In this document: positions 1 to 8,311 of the stretch, piece after piece
Position numbering within the stretch: position 1 is the stretch's first letter
Layout of the letters: every line of letters starts with the position of its first letter
NCBI RefSeq assembly: GCF_003967355.1
Contig: NZ_BIFH01000013.1
Coordinates: 616,651 to 680,650 of the forward strand
Reading direction: 5' to 3'
From: Embleya hyalina
GTDB lineage: Bacteria > Actinomycetota > Actinomycetes > Streptomycetales > Streptomycetaceae
Length of the DNA: 64,000 bases
Position numbers and translations under genes: made by a program
The notes under the pieces: generated by a model
What the model saw: only the letters and a program-made list of their open reading frames with translations
What the model was told of the DNA's origin: nothing
Databases searched by the model: none

Positions 1-781
1 GCAGTCCCGCTTCGATCAGCCGTGCCGCCGCGTCCGGATCACCGCTGTCCCGGTAGCGCGGATAGTGGGCCAGGACCGTCGGCAGATACGTGAACAGGTT
101 GGGTCCTTCGGCCATCCACAGCGGGCCCTCCCAATCCACGCCGCCGTCGTACAGGTCCGGGTGCCGCTCCAGCTGAGCGCGGGTCAGGTAGCCGCCGTTG
201 GAGATCCCGGTGACGTAGGTGCGGTGCGCCTCCGTGCCGTAGTGGCGGCGCACCGCCAGGCGTGCGGCGACGGCGAGTTCGTACAGGCGGTCGGACCAGT
301 CGACGAGCGTGTCGCCGGGGTGGTGCCCCGCGGTGTGGAAGTCGGGGCCGGAGTTGCCCTTGTCGGTGGCCGCGTAGGCGTAGCCGGCGGCGAGCGCCCC
401 GTCGGAGATGATGCGGTCGGTGGCGTATTGCCGTCGGATCCCCGGAGCGGCGGTGACGACCAGTTTGCCGTTCCAGTCGTCGGGGAGGCGCAGTACGAAC
501 TGTGCGTCGTGGTGCCAACCGTGATGCGGGTTCAGCCGGGTCTCGGCGGGGAAGCAGCCGTCGATCTGCAGTCCCGGCACCGGACGTTCCGGCCGTGGGG
601 TCCCGGACGCGTGCAGGTTTTCCCAGTCCGCGAGGACGGTGTGCCCCGCGACGGCGGTGCCGACGGTGGTCAGATCCCCGAGCCGCACGACCTGTTGGCG
701 TTCGGCTCCCGGGACGCGGACCGTCCGGCCGGCGTCGACGCCCACGGCGCGCGCGGCGCCGCCTTCCGTGGTGTCCGCCAT
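1..781 (-). CDS. alpha/beta hydrolase, tannase/oligomer-hydrolase-like (3' part missing)
   Basis: Partial gene: the frame is open to the left window edge, so only the first 260 residues are seen. A GISNGGY motif places a nucleophile serine at about residue 194, preceded by an ATDKGNSG segment typical of tannase/feruloyl esterase and hydroxybutyrate-oligomer hydrolase relatives. The Asp/His members of the triad must lie outside the window. No signal peptide is visible, so it is probably cytoplasmic. The ATG at 781 has a GGAG Shine-Dalgarno just upstream. Substrate is not determinable; an ester or short polyester is inferred from the family. Confidence 0.75.
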   Translation of the reverse strand, partial: MADTTEGGAARAVGVDAGRTVRVPGAERQQVVRLGDLTTVGTAVAGHTVLADWENLHASGTPRPERPVPGLQIDGCFPAETRLNPHHGWHHDAQFVLRLPDDWNGKLVVTAAPGIRRQYATDRIISDGALAAGYAYAATDKGNSGPDFHTAGHHPGDTLVDWSDRLYELAVAARLAVRRHYGTEAHRTYVTGISNGGYLTRAQLERHPDLYDGGVDWEGPLWMAEGPNLFTYLPTVLAHYPRYRDSGDPDAAARLIEAGL

Positions 782-1134
782 CGCCGGCTCCTTCGAGTGT
801 GGTGGGCCCGTATCGCTCCGGAGCGCCGTGCCGGAGCGCCGTGCATCCGCACGACGGTATGGCCGTACCGGGACCTCGTCCATGGCGTCGTGCCCCATTC
901 ACCGTCGTTCGAGCATGTTCGCGGAGCACACCGGCCGCGGCATCGACCGCCGGTGGACGGCGATTCGACCGGCACATGGGCCGACACGTCGTCGCTCGGT
1001 CGACCGCGGGCCAGGGGTGCGACCCACACCTCCGGTCGCTCGTCGTGTGGGCCGTCCTCATGGGCCCGGCCCGCCCGTCCCGCCTACCGTGTCGGGGCGG
1101 GCCGCTCCGGGCCCGCCGGGCGGAGGAGTTGACG
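782..1134. other. divergent intergenic region with a 13-bp tandem repeat
   Basis: No gene is supported here. It separates the leftward partial hydrolase from the rightward lipase and should hold both promoters. The 13-mer CCGGAGCGCCGTG occurs twice in direct tandem at 818-830 and 831-843. No clear -35/-10 pair was recognised. Confidence 0.5.
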
Positions 1135-2397
1135 ATGGTGCGGAAGTCGGGCGGCTGGATCCTCGCGGTGTTGCTCGCGCTGCTGACCGGGCTCGTCGGA
1201 GTACCGGCCGCCTCGGCCGCGCCGCCGACTCATCTCACGATGGAGGCGAGCTACAACTCGCCGGCCAATGGCTGGGAGCGCGTCGAGCGTTATCTCGACA
1301 CCACCGCAGGGTTCCGCCAGGAGCAGTACCCGCCGGACGGTCGCGGTGACCAGGACGGTCAGCGCCTGACCTTCTTCGGCGGGGTGAAGCAGCCGTATTC
1401 CGGGCGCTTCCTGCTCTACTCCGCACCCGGCTGGAACAGCGGCGCACACCAGGTGCCGGTGCTGCTGGTGCACGGCGCCAACGACAACCCGGACCGGGCC
1501 TGGGCCAACCCGGGCGAGTCGGGCGGCTACGGCTGCGGGACGGCGTCCTGCCCGAACACCGGCCTGATGCAGTACCTCTCCACGCGGGGATACCGGGTCT
1601 TCGCCATCGGCTTCGCGCACAAGCAGGGCGACAACCTGATGCAGGCGCAGGAGGTGGGCGACGCGGTCGCGTTGATCCGTGCCCGGCTGGGCGTCCCCCA
1701 GGTGGATCTGGTCGGCTGGAGCAAGGGCGAGATGTCCACCCGGGCGTACGTCTCCTCGGTCAAGCCCTCCTGGGGGCGCCCGTATGCCGGCGACGTCCGG
1801 CGGCTGGTCACCCTGGGTGGCCCGAACGGCGGCTACGACTACCCCTTCGCGCACGGCTGGGCGCACGATTTCAGCATCTGGCCGGAGTGCGGCGGCAAGG
1901 TCAACGCGCCCTCGCCGCATCTGCGCATGACGTGCTACGGGACCTATCAGGCCCACCCGGAGTACGCGTTCACCCCGACCGGCGGCTACGACGACTACCC
2001 GGGGCAGCGGCAGATGTTGGCCCGCTGGGACGGTACGTACGGCGTCGACCAGAGCCAACAGGACTGGTACACCACCTACTACGGCGGCCAGGGGTTCTAC
2101 ACCGACGGCACCGGCATCCAACCCGCCATCGCCGCGGGCTCGTTGATCACCCCGCTGCACCAGGCCGGCATTCCCGCCCAGGTCCGCACCTTCCTGCTGG
2201 CCGGCGGTACCCCGAGCATCCTCGGCATCTTCAACGAGAACCGCGGGCCCAGCGACGGCGTGGTCTTCGTCTCCAGTGCCCTGGACACCACCGGAGTCGG
2301 TACGGTCGGCGGGACCGCGCTGGTCGCCGGCGCCAACCACCTCGAACTCGGCTGGAACACCACGGTCGCGGCCAAGGTTGCCGGCTGGCTCGACTGA
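1135..2397 (+). CDS. secreted lipase/esterase, alpha/beta hydrolase fold
   Basis: 420 residues. Residues 1-29 are a Sec signal peptide (basic MVRKSGG, a leucine-rich core, ASAAP cleavage site). LLVHGANDN at about 110-118 is the oxyanion strand region and DLVGWSKGEM puts the nucleophile serine at 196; a late GANHLELG supplies a candidate histidine. This pattern fits secreted actinomycete lipases that hydrolyse ester bonds outside the cell. Four cysteines could make disulfides. The ATG at 1135 follows GGAGG (GGCGGAGGAGTTGACG) at good spacing; longer upstream frames lack the signal peptide. It is followed after 11 bp by another alpha/beta hydrolase, suggesting co-transcription. Substrate preference is unknown. 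Confidence 0.85.
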   Translation: MVRKSGGWILAVLLALLTGLVGVPAASAAPPTHLTMEASYNSPANGWERVERYLDTTAGFRQEQYPPDGRGDQDGQRLTFFGGVKQPYSGRFLLYSAPGWNSGAHQVPVLLVHGANDNPDRAWANPGESGGYGCGTASCPNTGLMQYLSTRGYRVFAIGFAHKQGDNLMQAQEVGDAVALIRARLGVPQVDLVGWSKGEMSTRAYVSSVKPSWGRPYAGDVRRLVTLGGPNGGYDYPFAHGWAHDFSIWPECGGKVNAPSPHLRMTCYGTYQAHPEYAFTPTGGYDDYPGQRQMLARWDGTYGVDQSQQDWYTTYYGGQGFYTDGTGIQPAIAAGSLITPLHQAGIPAQVRTFLLAGGTPSILGIFNENRGPSDGVVFVSSALDTTGVGTVGGTALVAGANHLELGWNTTVAAKVAGWLD

Positions 2398-2408
2398 AGG
2401 ATTCAAGG

Positions 2409-3470
2409 ATGCTGCTGCCCACCATCGCCGCCGGTCGGATCGCGACCTCCCGGCTTACCGTCAACTGCCTGCAGATACAAGGACGTTCCGGTGAGCCGGT
2501 GGTCTTCGTGCACGGCAACGTGTCGTCCTCGCTCTTTTGGCGGCAGGCGATGCTCGACCTGCCCGCGCACTATCGGCCGATCGCGCTCGACCTGCGCGGC
2601 TTCGGCGACACCGACCCGCTGCCGGTGGACGCGACCCGCGGCCTGCGCGACTACAGCGACGATCTCAGCGCGTTGATCGAGACGCTCGACCTGGGCCGGG
2701 TGCACCTGGTCGGCTGGAGCCTGGGCGGAGGTGTGGTCCTGCATCAACTGCGGGACCACGCGCAGCGGTTGCGGTCGGTGACCCTGGTCAACCCGGTCTC
2801 GCCGTACGGGTTCGGCGGCACGCACGGGATCGACGGCCGGCTGAACAGCCCGGACGGCGCGGGCTCCGGCGGCGGCGCCGCGAACCCGGAGTTCGTCCGG
2901 TTGCTGGCGGCCGGCGAGACCGGCGGGGAGTCGCCGCTGTCACCCCGCGCGGTGTTCGCCGACTGCTACGTCAACGCGCCCGTGGAGCCGGCCGACACCT
3001 ATGTCGCCTCGATGCTCACCACCCGGGTCGGCGACGACCACTACCCCGGCGACTCCCGCACCAGCGAGGCCTGGCCGGGCCTGGCACCGGGCGACCGCGG
3101 CGTGCTCAACTGCCTGGCGCCGACCCACTTTCGGGTCGACGACCTGGAACTCGCCGCGGCCAGGCCCCCGGTGCTGTGGTTGCGGGGCTCGGCCGACGTG
3201 ATCGTCTCCGACACCTCGCTCTTCGACCTGGCCCACCTGGGCGCACTGGGTGCCGTCCCCGGCTGGCCCGGAGCGGACCACTGCCCCGCCCAGCCGATGA
3301 TCGCCCAGACCCGCGCCGTCCTGGCCCGCTACGCGGCGGCCGGCGGCCCGGTCCGGGAAGCGGTGGTCGAGGGCGCGGGGCACAGCGTGCACATCGAGCG
3401 CCCGAAGGAGTTCCTGACGGAACTGCTGCGGGTGCTGCGGGAGGCCGATCCCGAAACCCCGACCGGGTAA
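2409..3470 (+). CDS. cytoplasmic alpha/beta hydrolase
   Basis: 353 residues, no signal peptide. VVFVHGNVSSS at 31-41 is the HG oxyanion motif, LVGWSLGGG gives nucleophile Ser104, and GAGHSVHIERP near the C terminus gives the catalytic His. A glycine/serine-rich linker at about 150-165 lies in the lid region. It starts 11 bp after the secreted lipase, so the two are probably one transcript. The family includes esterases, haloalkane dehalogenases and C-C hydrolases; nothing here identifies the substrate. Confidence 0.8.
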   Translation: MLLPTIAAGRIATSRLTVNCLQIQGRSGEPVVFVHGNVSSSLFWRQAMLDLPAHYRPIALDLRGFGDTDPLPVDATRGLRDYSDDLSALIETLDLGRVHLVGWSLGGGVVLHQLRDHAQRLRSVTLVNPVSPYGFGGTHGIDGRLNSPDGAGSGGGAANPEFVRLLAAGETGGESPLSPRAVFADCYVNAPVEPADTYVASMLTTRVGDDHYPGDSRTSEAWPGLAPGDRGVLNCLAPTHFRVDDLELAAARPPVLWLRGSADVIVSDTSLFDLAHLGALGAVPGWPGADHCPAQPMIAQTRAVLARYAAAGGPVREAVVEGAGHSVHIERPKEFLTELLRVLREADPETPTG

Positions 3471-3566
3471 CGGCCACGCGGGCGCGCGGGCCGCTCCGCC
3501 GCACGACGGCCAGGGCGTGGCTTCAGGGGTGACCGTCCCGATCGCACGGAGTCCGCGACCGCGGGG

Positions 3567-4496
3567 TCACGCCTCGCAGTCGTCGGAGACCTTGCCTCCG
3601 TCGGCGCCGGCGTCGCAGATGTCGACGCCGGGGCCGCCGACGAGGGTGTCCACGCCGGCACCGCCCTTGAGGGTGTCGTTGCCGAAACCGCCGTCCAGCG
3701 TGTCGTTTCCGGGACCGCCGATCAGCAGGTCGTCCCCGTCACCGCCGCGGAAGGTGTTCTCGACCGCGCCGTAGGCGGCGAACGCGTCGTTGCCGGTACC
3801 TCCCCGCAAGTCCTCGACGTCGGGGCGGATGTTGCCGTTACGATGGCCGACCGGCCCGTCGTCCGCGATCCCGTCGAGCGTCACCGACACCGCGGCGGTC
3901 TCGGAGCCGTAGTTCACCACGTCGCGGCCTGTCCCCCCGGAGATGTCGTACGTTCCCCCGTGCACCACGAACGTGTCGTTGCCGTCGCCGCCCAACGCGG
4001 TCGTACCGGCGTACAGATCGATGGTGTCGTCGCCCGGACCGCCGTCGACCCGGCATGGATCCGGGGAGAGCGTGTCGTTGCCCGAACCGCCGTGGAGGAC
4101 GCACGACACGCCTCCGAGTTGGTCCGAGACGGTGATCCGGTCGTCGCCGTCACCGCCGTCGATCACGGCTCGGGAGACATTCGGGCACAACACGAAGTGG
4201 GTCACGTCCCGGGTGCACCCCGGTCCGACGGCCACGCCGCCCGCCGGATCGTGGACACTCCAGGCCGGGATGGTGTTCGTCTCGTAGAAGTGGTCGTATT
4301 GCACAAGGATGTTCGACGACAATCCCGGCGCTCCGACCACGTACACGACGGAACCGTCGACATAGACGGTGGTCGGAGCCACCGACGCCGATGCCGGTGC
4401 GGACACGGCGGTAGTCGCCAACCCCGCACCCGTCACCGCCCCGACGACCATCAACCACGCCGTCGCGATCCGTGCGAACCAGCGCCTGCCGCTCAC
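3567..4496 (-). CDS. secreted RTX-type calcium-binding repeat protein
   Basis: 309 residues from the GTG at 4496, which has GAGGGGG about 8 bases upstream; an ATG at 4544 in the same frame has no ribosome site. Residues 1-35 form a signal peptide ending ASASVAP. From about residue 115 to the C terminus roughly eleven glycine/aspartate nonapeptides (GGxGxDxxx; for example GGSGNDTL, GGPGNDTL, GGFGNDTL) are visible, the calcium-binding beta-roll repeat. No catalytic domain was recognised. The last repeats contain paired cysteines (ICDAG, DDCEA). Export by the Sec route rather than type I secretion is implied by the N-terminal signal. Function is unknown; a wall-associated or extracellular binding role is plausible. 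Confidence 0.8.
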   Translation of the reverse strand: MSGRRWFARIATAWLMVVGAVTGAGLATTAVSAPASASVAPTTVYVDGSVVYVVGAPGLSSNILVQYDHFYETNTIPAWSVHDPAGGVAVGPGCTRDVTHFVLCPNVSRAVIDGGDGDDRITVSDQLGGVSCVLHGGSGNDTLSPDPCRVDGGPGDDTIDLYAGTTALGGDGNDTFVVHGGTYDISGGTGRDVVNYGSETAAVSVTLDGIADDGPVGHRNGNIRPDVEDLRGGTGNDAFAAYGAVENTFRGGDGDDLLIGGPGNDTLDGGFGNDTLKGGAGVDTLVGGPGVDICDAGADGGKVSDDCEA

Positions 4497-5114
4497 GCCC
4501 GACCCCCTCGCTCGGCGCCGACGCCCGATGGAGCGCCGGCACATCGACGCACACGCACCGGCGGAACACCCGCCGCCGTGGGCATCCGACCCACGCGCAA
4601 CCAGGTTCCCTCCCGACCGACCGGCCCCACAGCGCGCGTTCCGGCCGAACCCGAAATGCCCTGCGAATCAAAGGAGTTGAGCATCAGGGCGGCCGACTTC
4701 GCGCGCCGAGCCGGCACGAACGGCAGCGGCCCCACACCCGTATCCGCTGCTCAACACCCACCATCCGCACGTCCGGCACCCCCGCCGGCCACCGCCGTGG
4801 AAGCCCCACTCGCCCCTCCAACGGGTCCCACCTCGGGGCTTGTTCACCTCTCGGACACCACGGCGCCACCAGGGCTTCCCCTGTCCGCCGGCCCGAATCA
4901 TCCGCCGTGGTCCCGCGGCCCCGGACATCACCTGTGTCCCCGGATCGTGCCGTTCCGGTAACAGCGGCCGGAGATCACGATTCGCGCCCCTAGGGTCGTG
5001 ATCACAAGCACGGCGCCGCCGCAACGTACCCGGCACCAGGGGGGTTACGGGTACCCACGTCACACACACGGCGGCGCCGTGGTCCGCGACAAACACCGAA
5101 CCGGGGGGTTCACG
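4497..5114. other. 618-bp divergent intergenic region, no gene seen
   Basis: Lies between the leftward RTX gene and the rightward lipoprotein gene. Open frames here show no family resemblance and no good start plus ribosome-binding site. An inverted repeat at 4973-5003 is listed separately. The rest shows no repeats or RNA-like structure that I can support. Confidence 0.5.
4973..5003. promoter_or_regulatory. inverted repeat GATCACGA-15 bp-TCGTGATC
   Basis: Perfect 8-bp arms separated by 15 bp, about 110 bp upstream of the lipoprotein start at 5115. It could be an operator or a hairpin; the regulator is unknown. Confidence 0.4.
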
Positions 5115-6509
5115 GTGCGTATCACCATGCCGCGTCACGCGGCGACCACAGTCGTTGTACCGCTGACCGCGGTCGCGCTCTTCGGCCTGACGGCCTGCGA
5201 GAAGTCCGGCGGCGACGCCGAGGACACGCCGTCCGCGTCCGCTTCGATATCCGCCGCCGCCGACAGGGCGGACAAGAACGCGACGCCGGCGACGGACCGG
5301 CAACTGTCCGCGGTCCTCATCGACGGGAAGGACATCCCCGCCGGATACGGCGGCGGAAAGGTGTCGAACGAACGGACACCGGACAAACCCGGCGAGGTGG
5401 TCAGTCCCGCCGCGTGCGTGGCGCTCGGCAGCGGCGGCACGTCGCACCCGGTCGGCCACGCCGAGCGTTCGTACGCCATCGCTCCCGGCGACCCGGAGTC
5501 GGACGACTCGGTGCGCGTGAGCCTGTCCAGCGCGCCGCGCGACGTGCTGCAAAAGCAGCTCGACGACGGCATCAAGGCGCTGGGTTCCTGCGCGCACTAC
5601 ACCGTCACGAAGGGTGGCGACGTCACGACCTTCGCCGTGACCGATGTCAAGGTCGGCGTGCGGGGCAAGGACAGCGTCTCGTACAAGGTCGCCGTCTCCA
5701 CCAACGGCCGACTGCTCGGCACCGCCGTCAACACCCTGGTTCTCCGGGGCACCACCGGTCTCGCCGTCACGTCGTTCGCGACGCCGGGCAAGGGCGACCC
5801 CGCCGACACCGGCCCGTTCGTGGGCGCCCAGCTCTCCGGGCTCGACAGGATGCCTCCCGACACAGGGGGTTCCCCGTCCGAGCCGGCGCGGCCCACCGCC
5901 AAGCCGTCGGCCACGCGGAGCGCCGAGAGCAGGACGATCCCGGCCGCCGACACACTGACGGCGGCACTGCTCAGCGCGCAGGAGGTTCCGGCGCAGTACT
6001 CGGCCGAGGGTCCGGAACCCGCGACGCCCGAGGACGCACCCCGACTGTCCGACCCGCGTTGTGCACCGTTGATGGACACCTCGCAGGACCGGCGCACCGC
6101 CGCGGTCCAACAGAAGTATCGCAAGACGACTCTCGACGCGACCGTGCGGCCCACCGAGGGTGTGATCACCGAGCTGTCGAGCGGCCGACACGAGGTGTTG
6201 AAGCGGGAGTTCGACGCGTACGTCGCGGCGCTCGAGGTCTGCTCGTCCTTCTCCGAGACGAACGACGACGGCACCGTCGACCGGTACACGATCACCGAGG
6301 TCTCCGTCGGGCGCAACGGTGCGGACACCGTGGCGTTCCGGATGCGCGACGACCACCCCACCGACGGACGCCTGTACGCCTACCTCGTGGTCGCCGTCAA
6401 GGGCGACGTCGCCATGCAAATGGCCTCGTTCGCGCAGACCGGCCCGGCCGAGGTGCCGTCCGAAATGATCGACGGCCAGCTGTCCAAGGTGGCCGAGATC
6501 GCAGGCTGA
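5115..6509 (+). CDS. lipoprotein with two tandem copies of one domain
   Basis: 464 residues. The N terminus is a lipoprotein signal with lipobox FGLTAC (Cys about residue 28), so it should be anchored on the outer face of the membrane. A Ser/Thr/Ala-rich linker precedes two similar domains: one beginning LSAVLIDGKDIPAGY (about 60-245) and one beginning TAALLSAQEVPAQY (about 285-460). Both contain a cysteine after the entry segment, a KQLDDGI/KREFDAY helix, a second cysteine (GSCAHY/EVCSSF) and a matching D-V-V-GxxGxDxV strand pair. They resemble PknH-like extracellular sensor domains of actinobacteria, but that is tentative. The GTG at 5115 has GGGGGG upstream; an ATG at 5127 is an alternative. 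Confidence 0.75.
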   Translation: MRITMPRHAATTVVVPLTAVALFGLTACEKSGGDAEDTPSASASISAAADRADKNATPATDRQLSAVLIDGKDIPAGYGGGKVSNERTPDKPGEVVSPAACVALGSGGTSHPVGHAERSYAIAPGDPESDDSVRVSLSSAPRDVLQKQLDDGIKALGSCAHYTVTKGGDVTTFAVTDVKVGVRGKDSVSYKVAVSTNGRLLGTAVNTLVLRGTTGLAVTSFATPGKGDPADTGPFVGAQLSGLDRMPPDTGGSPSEPARPTAKPSATRSAESRTIPAADTLTAALLSAQEVPAQYSAEGPEPATPEDAPRLSDPRCAPLMDTSQDRRTAAVQQKYRKTTLDATVRPTEGVITELSSGRHEVLKREFDAYVAALEVCSSFSETNDDGTVDRYTITEVSVGRNGADTVAFRMRDDHPTDGRLYAYLVVAVKGDVAMQMASFAQTGPAEVPSEMIDGQLSKVAEIAG

Positions 6510-6529
6510 CGACCCGTCGGACACGGACG

Positions 6530-6567
6530 CCCCACACGCTCCGGGCGACGGCCCGGAGCGTGCGGGG
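6530..6567. terminator. bidirectional rho-independent-like hairpin
   Basis: CACGCTCCGGGC and GCCCGGAGCGTG pair perfectly around GACG, extended by four more G-C pairs after one mismatch. It sits between two convergent genes (stops 6509 and 6590) and can serve both. No U-tract, as is usual in streptomycetes. Confidence 0.8.
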
Positions 6568-6589
6568 AGGTCGGTTCGTGGTCCGCCGG

Positions 6590-7561
6590 TCAGTCGACGT
6601 AGCGGGCGGGGGGCGGGGCCGCGGTCGGGTCGGACAGGTTTGCGGCGAGCCACTTTCGGTAGGAGGCCATCCATGGGCTGTCCGCGCCGCCCGCGCGATA
6701 GTTCTCCAGGATCGCGTTGACCCGGCGGACGAGGTCGGTGTCGTCGGGATTCATCGCGACCCCGTACAGCGTTTCGTCGAGGCGTGGTTCCAGTACGCGG
6801 ATCATCGGATCCTGTGCGGCCAGTCCCGCGGCGAGTGAACCGTGTGTGAGGATCGCGTCGGTCCGACCCTCCTGTAAGCGCACCAGGCAGTCGAGATGGT
6901 TGTCGGCGAGGTCGACGATCGCGCCGAGGTCGGCCTGTGCCAGGACGTCCACGGCCGTGGTGCCGGCGCCCACGCACACCCGGCGTCCGCGCAGCGTCGT
7001 GTCGAAGGCCCGCACGGGTGACCCCTTGGGTACCACCAACTGCTGGCCGCTGCGGAAGTAGACGGTGGAGAAGGCCACTTCGGCCTTGCGTTGACACGTG
7101 ATGGTCATCGTCCGCACCATCACGTCGACGTCTCCCGCCCGGATCCGCGCGACCCGTTGCTCGGGAGACATGGTCACGAACTTGACCCGGGCGCCCGGGC
7201 CCAGGATCCCGCGGGCGATCGCCCACACGATGTCGATGTCGAACCCGACGATCTCGCCCGTTTCCGGGTCGGCGGACCCCCACAGATAGCTGTTGAGGTC
7301 GACGCCCGCGACCAGGAATCCGCGCTGCCGGATCCGGGCGATCGCCGGCCCGTCGTCGGCGTTCGTCGGCCGCAGACTGGCCCACGGATCGCACGCGGGC
7401 GGCGTTGCCGCGGGCGCGGCGGGCGACGTCGCCGGCGCTCCGACAACCGCTGTGGGTACCGGGCGGCGCGTGGGCGGGGAACCACCGCACCCGACCGCCA
7501 TCCCCGCGAGCACGACCACCACCAGACACCGGGCCGCCATCCTCACCGGCTGTACGCGCAT
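6590..7561 (-). CDS. orphan amino-acid-type ABC solute-binding lipoprotein
   Basis: 323 residues. Signal with lipobox AGMAVGC, a Pro/Thr/Ala-rich linker, then a family 3 periplasmic-binding fold from about residue 75 (IARIRQRGFLVAGVDLN, FDIDIVWAIARGILG, DVDVMVRTMTIT, GTTAVDVL, WMASYRKWLAAN), as in glutamate/polar amino acid binding proteins. No permease or ATPase gene is adjacent, so it may be a sensory ligand-binding lipoprotein or work with a remote importer. A TTA leucine codon lies at 6877-6875 (residue 229), making translation potentially bldA-dependent. Start chosen at the ATG at 7561 because it gives a proper signal peptide; GGAGAGGA lies about 11 bases upstream. Confidence 0.8.
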   Translation of the reverse strand: MRVQPVRMAARCLVVVVLAGMAVGCGGSPPTRRPVPTAVVGAPATSPAAPAATPPACDPWASLRPTNADDGPAIARIRQRGFLVAGVDLNSYLWGSADPETGEIVGFDIDIVWAIARGILGPGARVKFVTMSPEQRVARIRAGDVDVMVRTMTITCQRKAEVAFSTVYFRSGQQLVVPKGSPVRAFDTTLRGRRVCVGAGTTAVDVLAQADLGAIVDLADNHLDCLVRLQEGRTDAILTHGSLAAGLAAQDPMIRVLEPRLDETLYGVAMNPDDTDLVRRVNAILENYRAGGADSPWMASYRKWLAANLSDPTAAPPPARYVD

Positions 7562-7720
7562 CGCCCGCCACGTCCTCTCCGTACGGCGCACGTCGGAGGG
7601 CGCCGCGCGCACGGTCCGCACACGGCCCCCGGATTCGATCGACACCATCGTCGCGTTCCGAGGGGAGGCAGGTGTGGGTATCTCCCCATGCCGCTTGTCG
7701 GTTCACGGCCACCGCCCGCT

Positions 7721-8311
7721 TCACGGCGACTCGGTCGGGCCCCCGATCCGAGGTTTCGAGTCGGAACGGCTCGCCCGGGGAGCGGGCAGCTCGGGCCGCG
7801 CGTAGTAGCCGGCGACGTCGCAGTGCAACGGGCCCCACGCGTCGGGTTTGCCGAGTTCGCGGAAGTAGACGTCGACGTCGCCGGCGGCTCGACCGCCCGG
7901 AACACGGGCGTTGGCCGCGGTGCAGACGAGTTGGTGGACCGCGTCCACCTCTACGCGGCCGGCGTCGAGGGGGAGCGTGAGCGTGACGCTGCCCTCGCCG
8001 GTGTCGACGTCGACCCGGCCGGCCAACTCCGCCAGGAGGGTCCGGAATCCCTGCCGTCGTTCGGCCTCGGTCGGTCCCTTGAGCAGGAGCGCGATCGCCT
8101 GGCCGGGGTCGAGGGACGTGTCGCTGAGCCGGGACACGGCTTGCACACCGTCGGACGACGCGAAGAACAGGCGGGCCCGGTCGGGGACGGTGCCGACCTG
8201 GGGAACGCCCTTGGCCGGGGGGCCGACTCCGTGTGGCGTCGTGGTCGAGATGCCGCATCCGGTGACGAGAGCGGCCACGACGACGGCGGCCACGGTGGCG
8301 GGGAGCTTCAC
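7721..8311 (-). CDS. GerMN-domain lipoprotein of the afsQ-like operon (AfsQ3-like)
   Basis: 196 residues. Lipobox ALVTGC near residue 19 predicts a membrane-anchored lipoprotein. The body (RARLFFASSDGVQAVSR ... ALLLKGPTEAERRQGFRTLL ... VTLTLPLDAGRVEVDAVHQLVCTA) matches the GerMN/sporulation-type domain. Its GTG start overlaps the histidine kinase stop as GTGA, indicating translational coupling. In Streptomyces coelicolor a lipoprotein gene follows afsQ1-afsQ2, and the same order is seen here; a role in tuning the sensor is inferred from that context only. Confidence 0.75.
   Translation of the reverse strand: MKLPATVAAVVVAALVTGCGISTTTPHGVGPPAKGVPQVGTVPDRARLFFASSDGVQAVSRLSDTSLDPGQAIALLLKGPTEAERRQGFRTLLAELAGRVDVDTGEGSVTLTLPLDAGRVEVDAVHQLVCTAANARVPGGRAAGDVDVYFRELGKPDAWGPLHCDVAGYYARPELPAPRASRSDSKPRIGGPTESP

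Noticed and set aside
818-843. Two tandem CCGGAGCGCCGTG copies as a possible iteron or array
   Set aside because: Only two units and no further copies; could be chance or a small promoter repeat.
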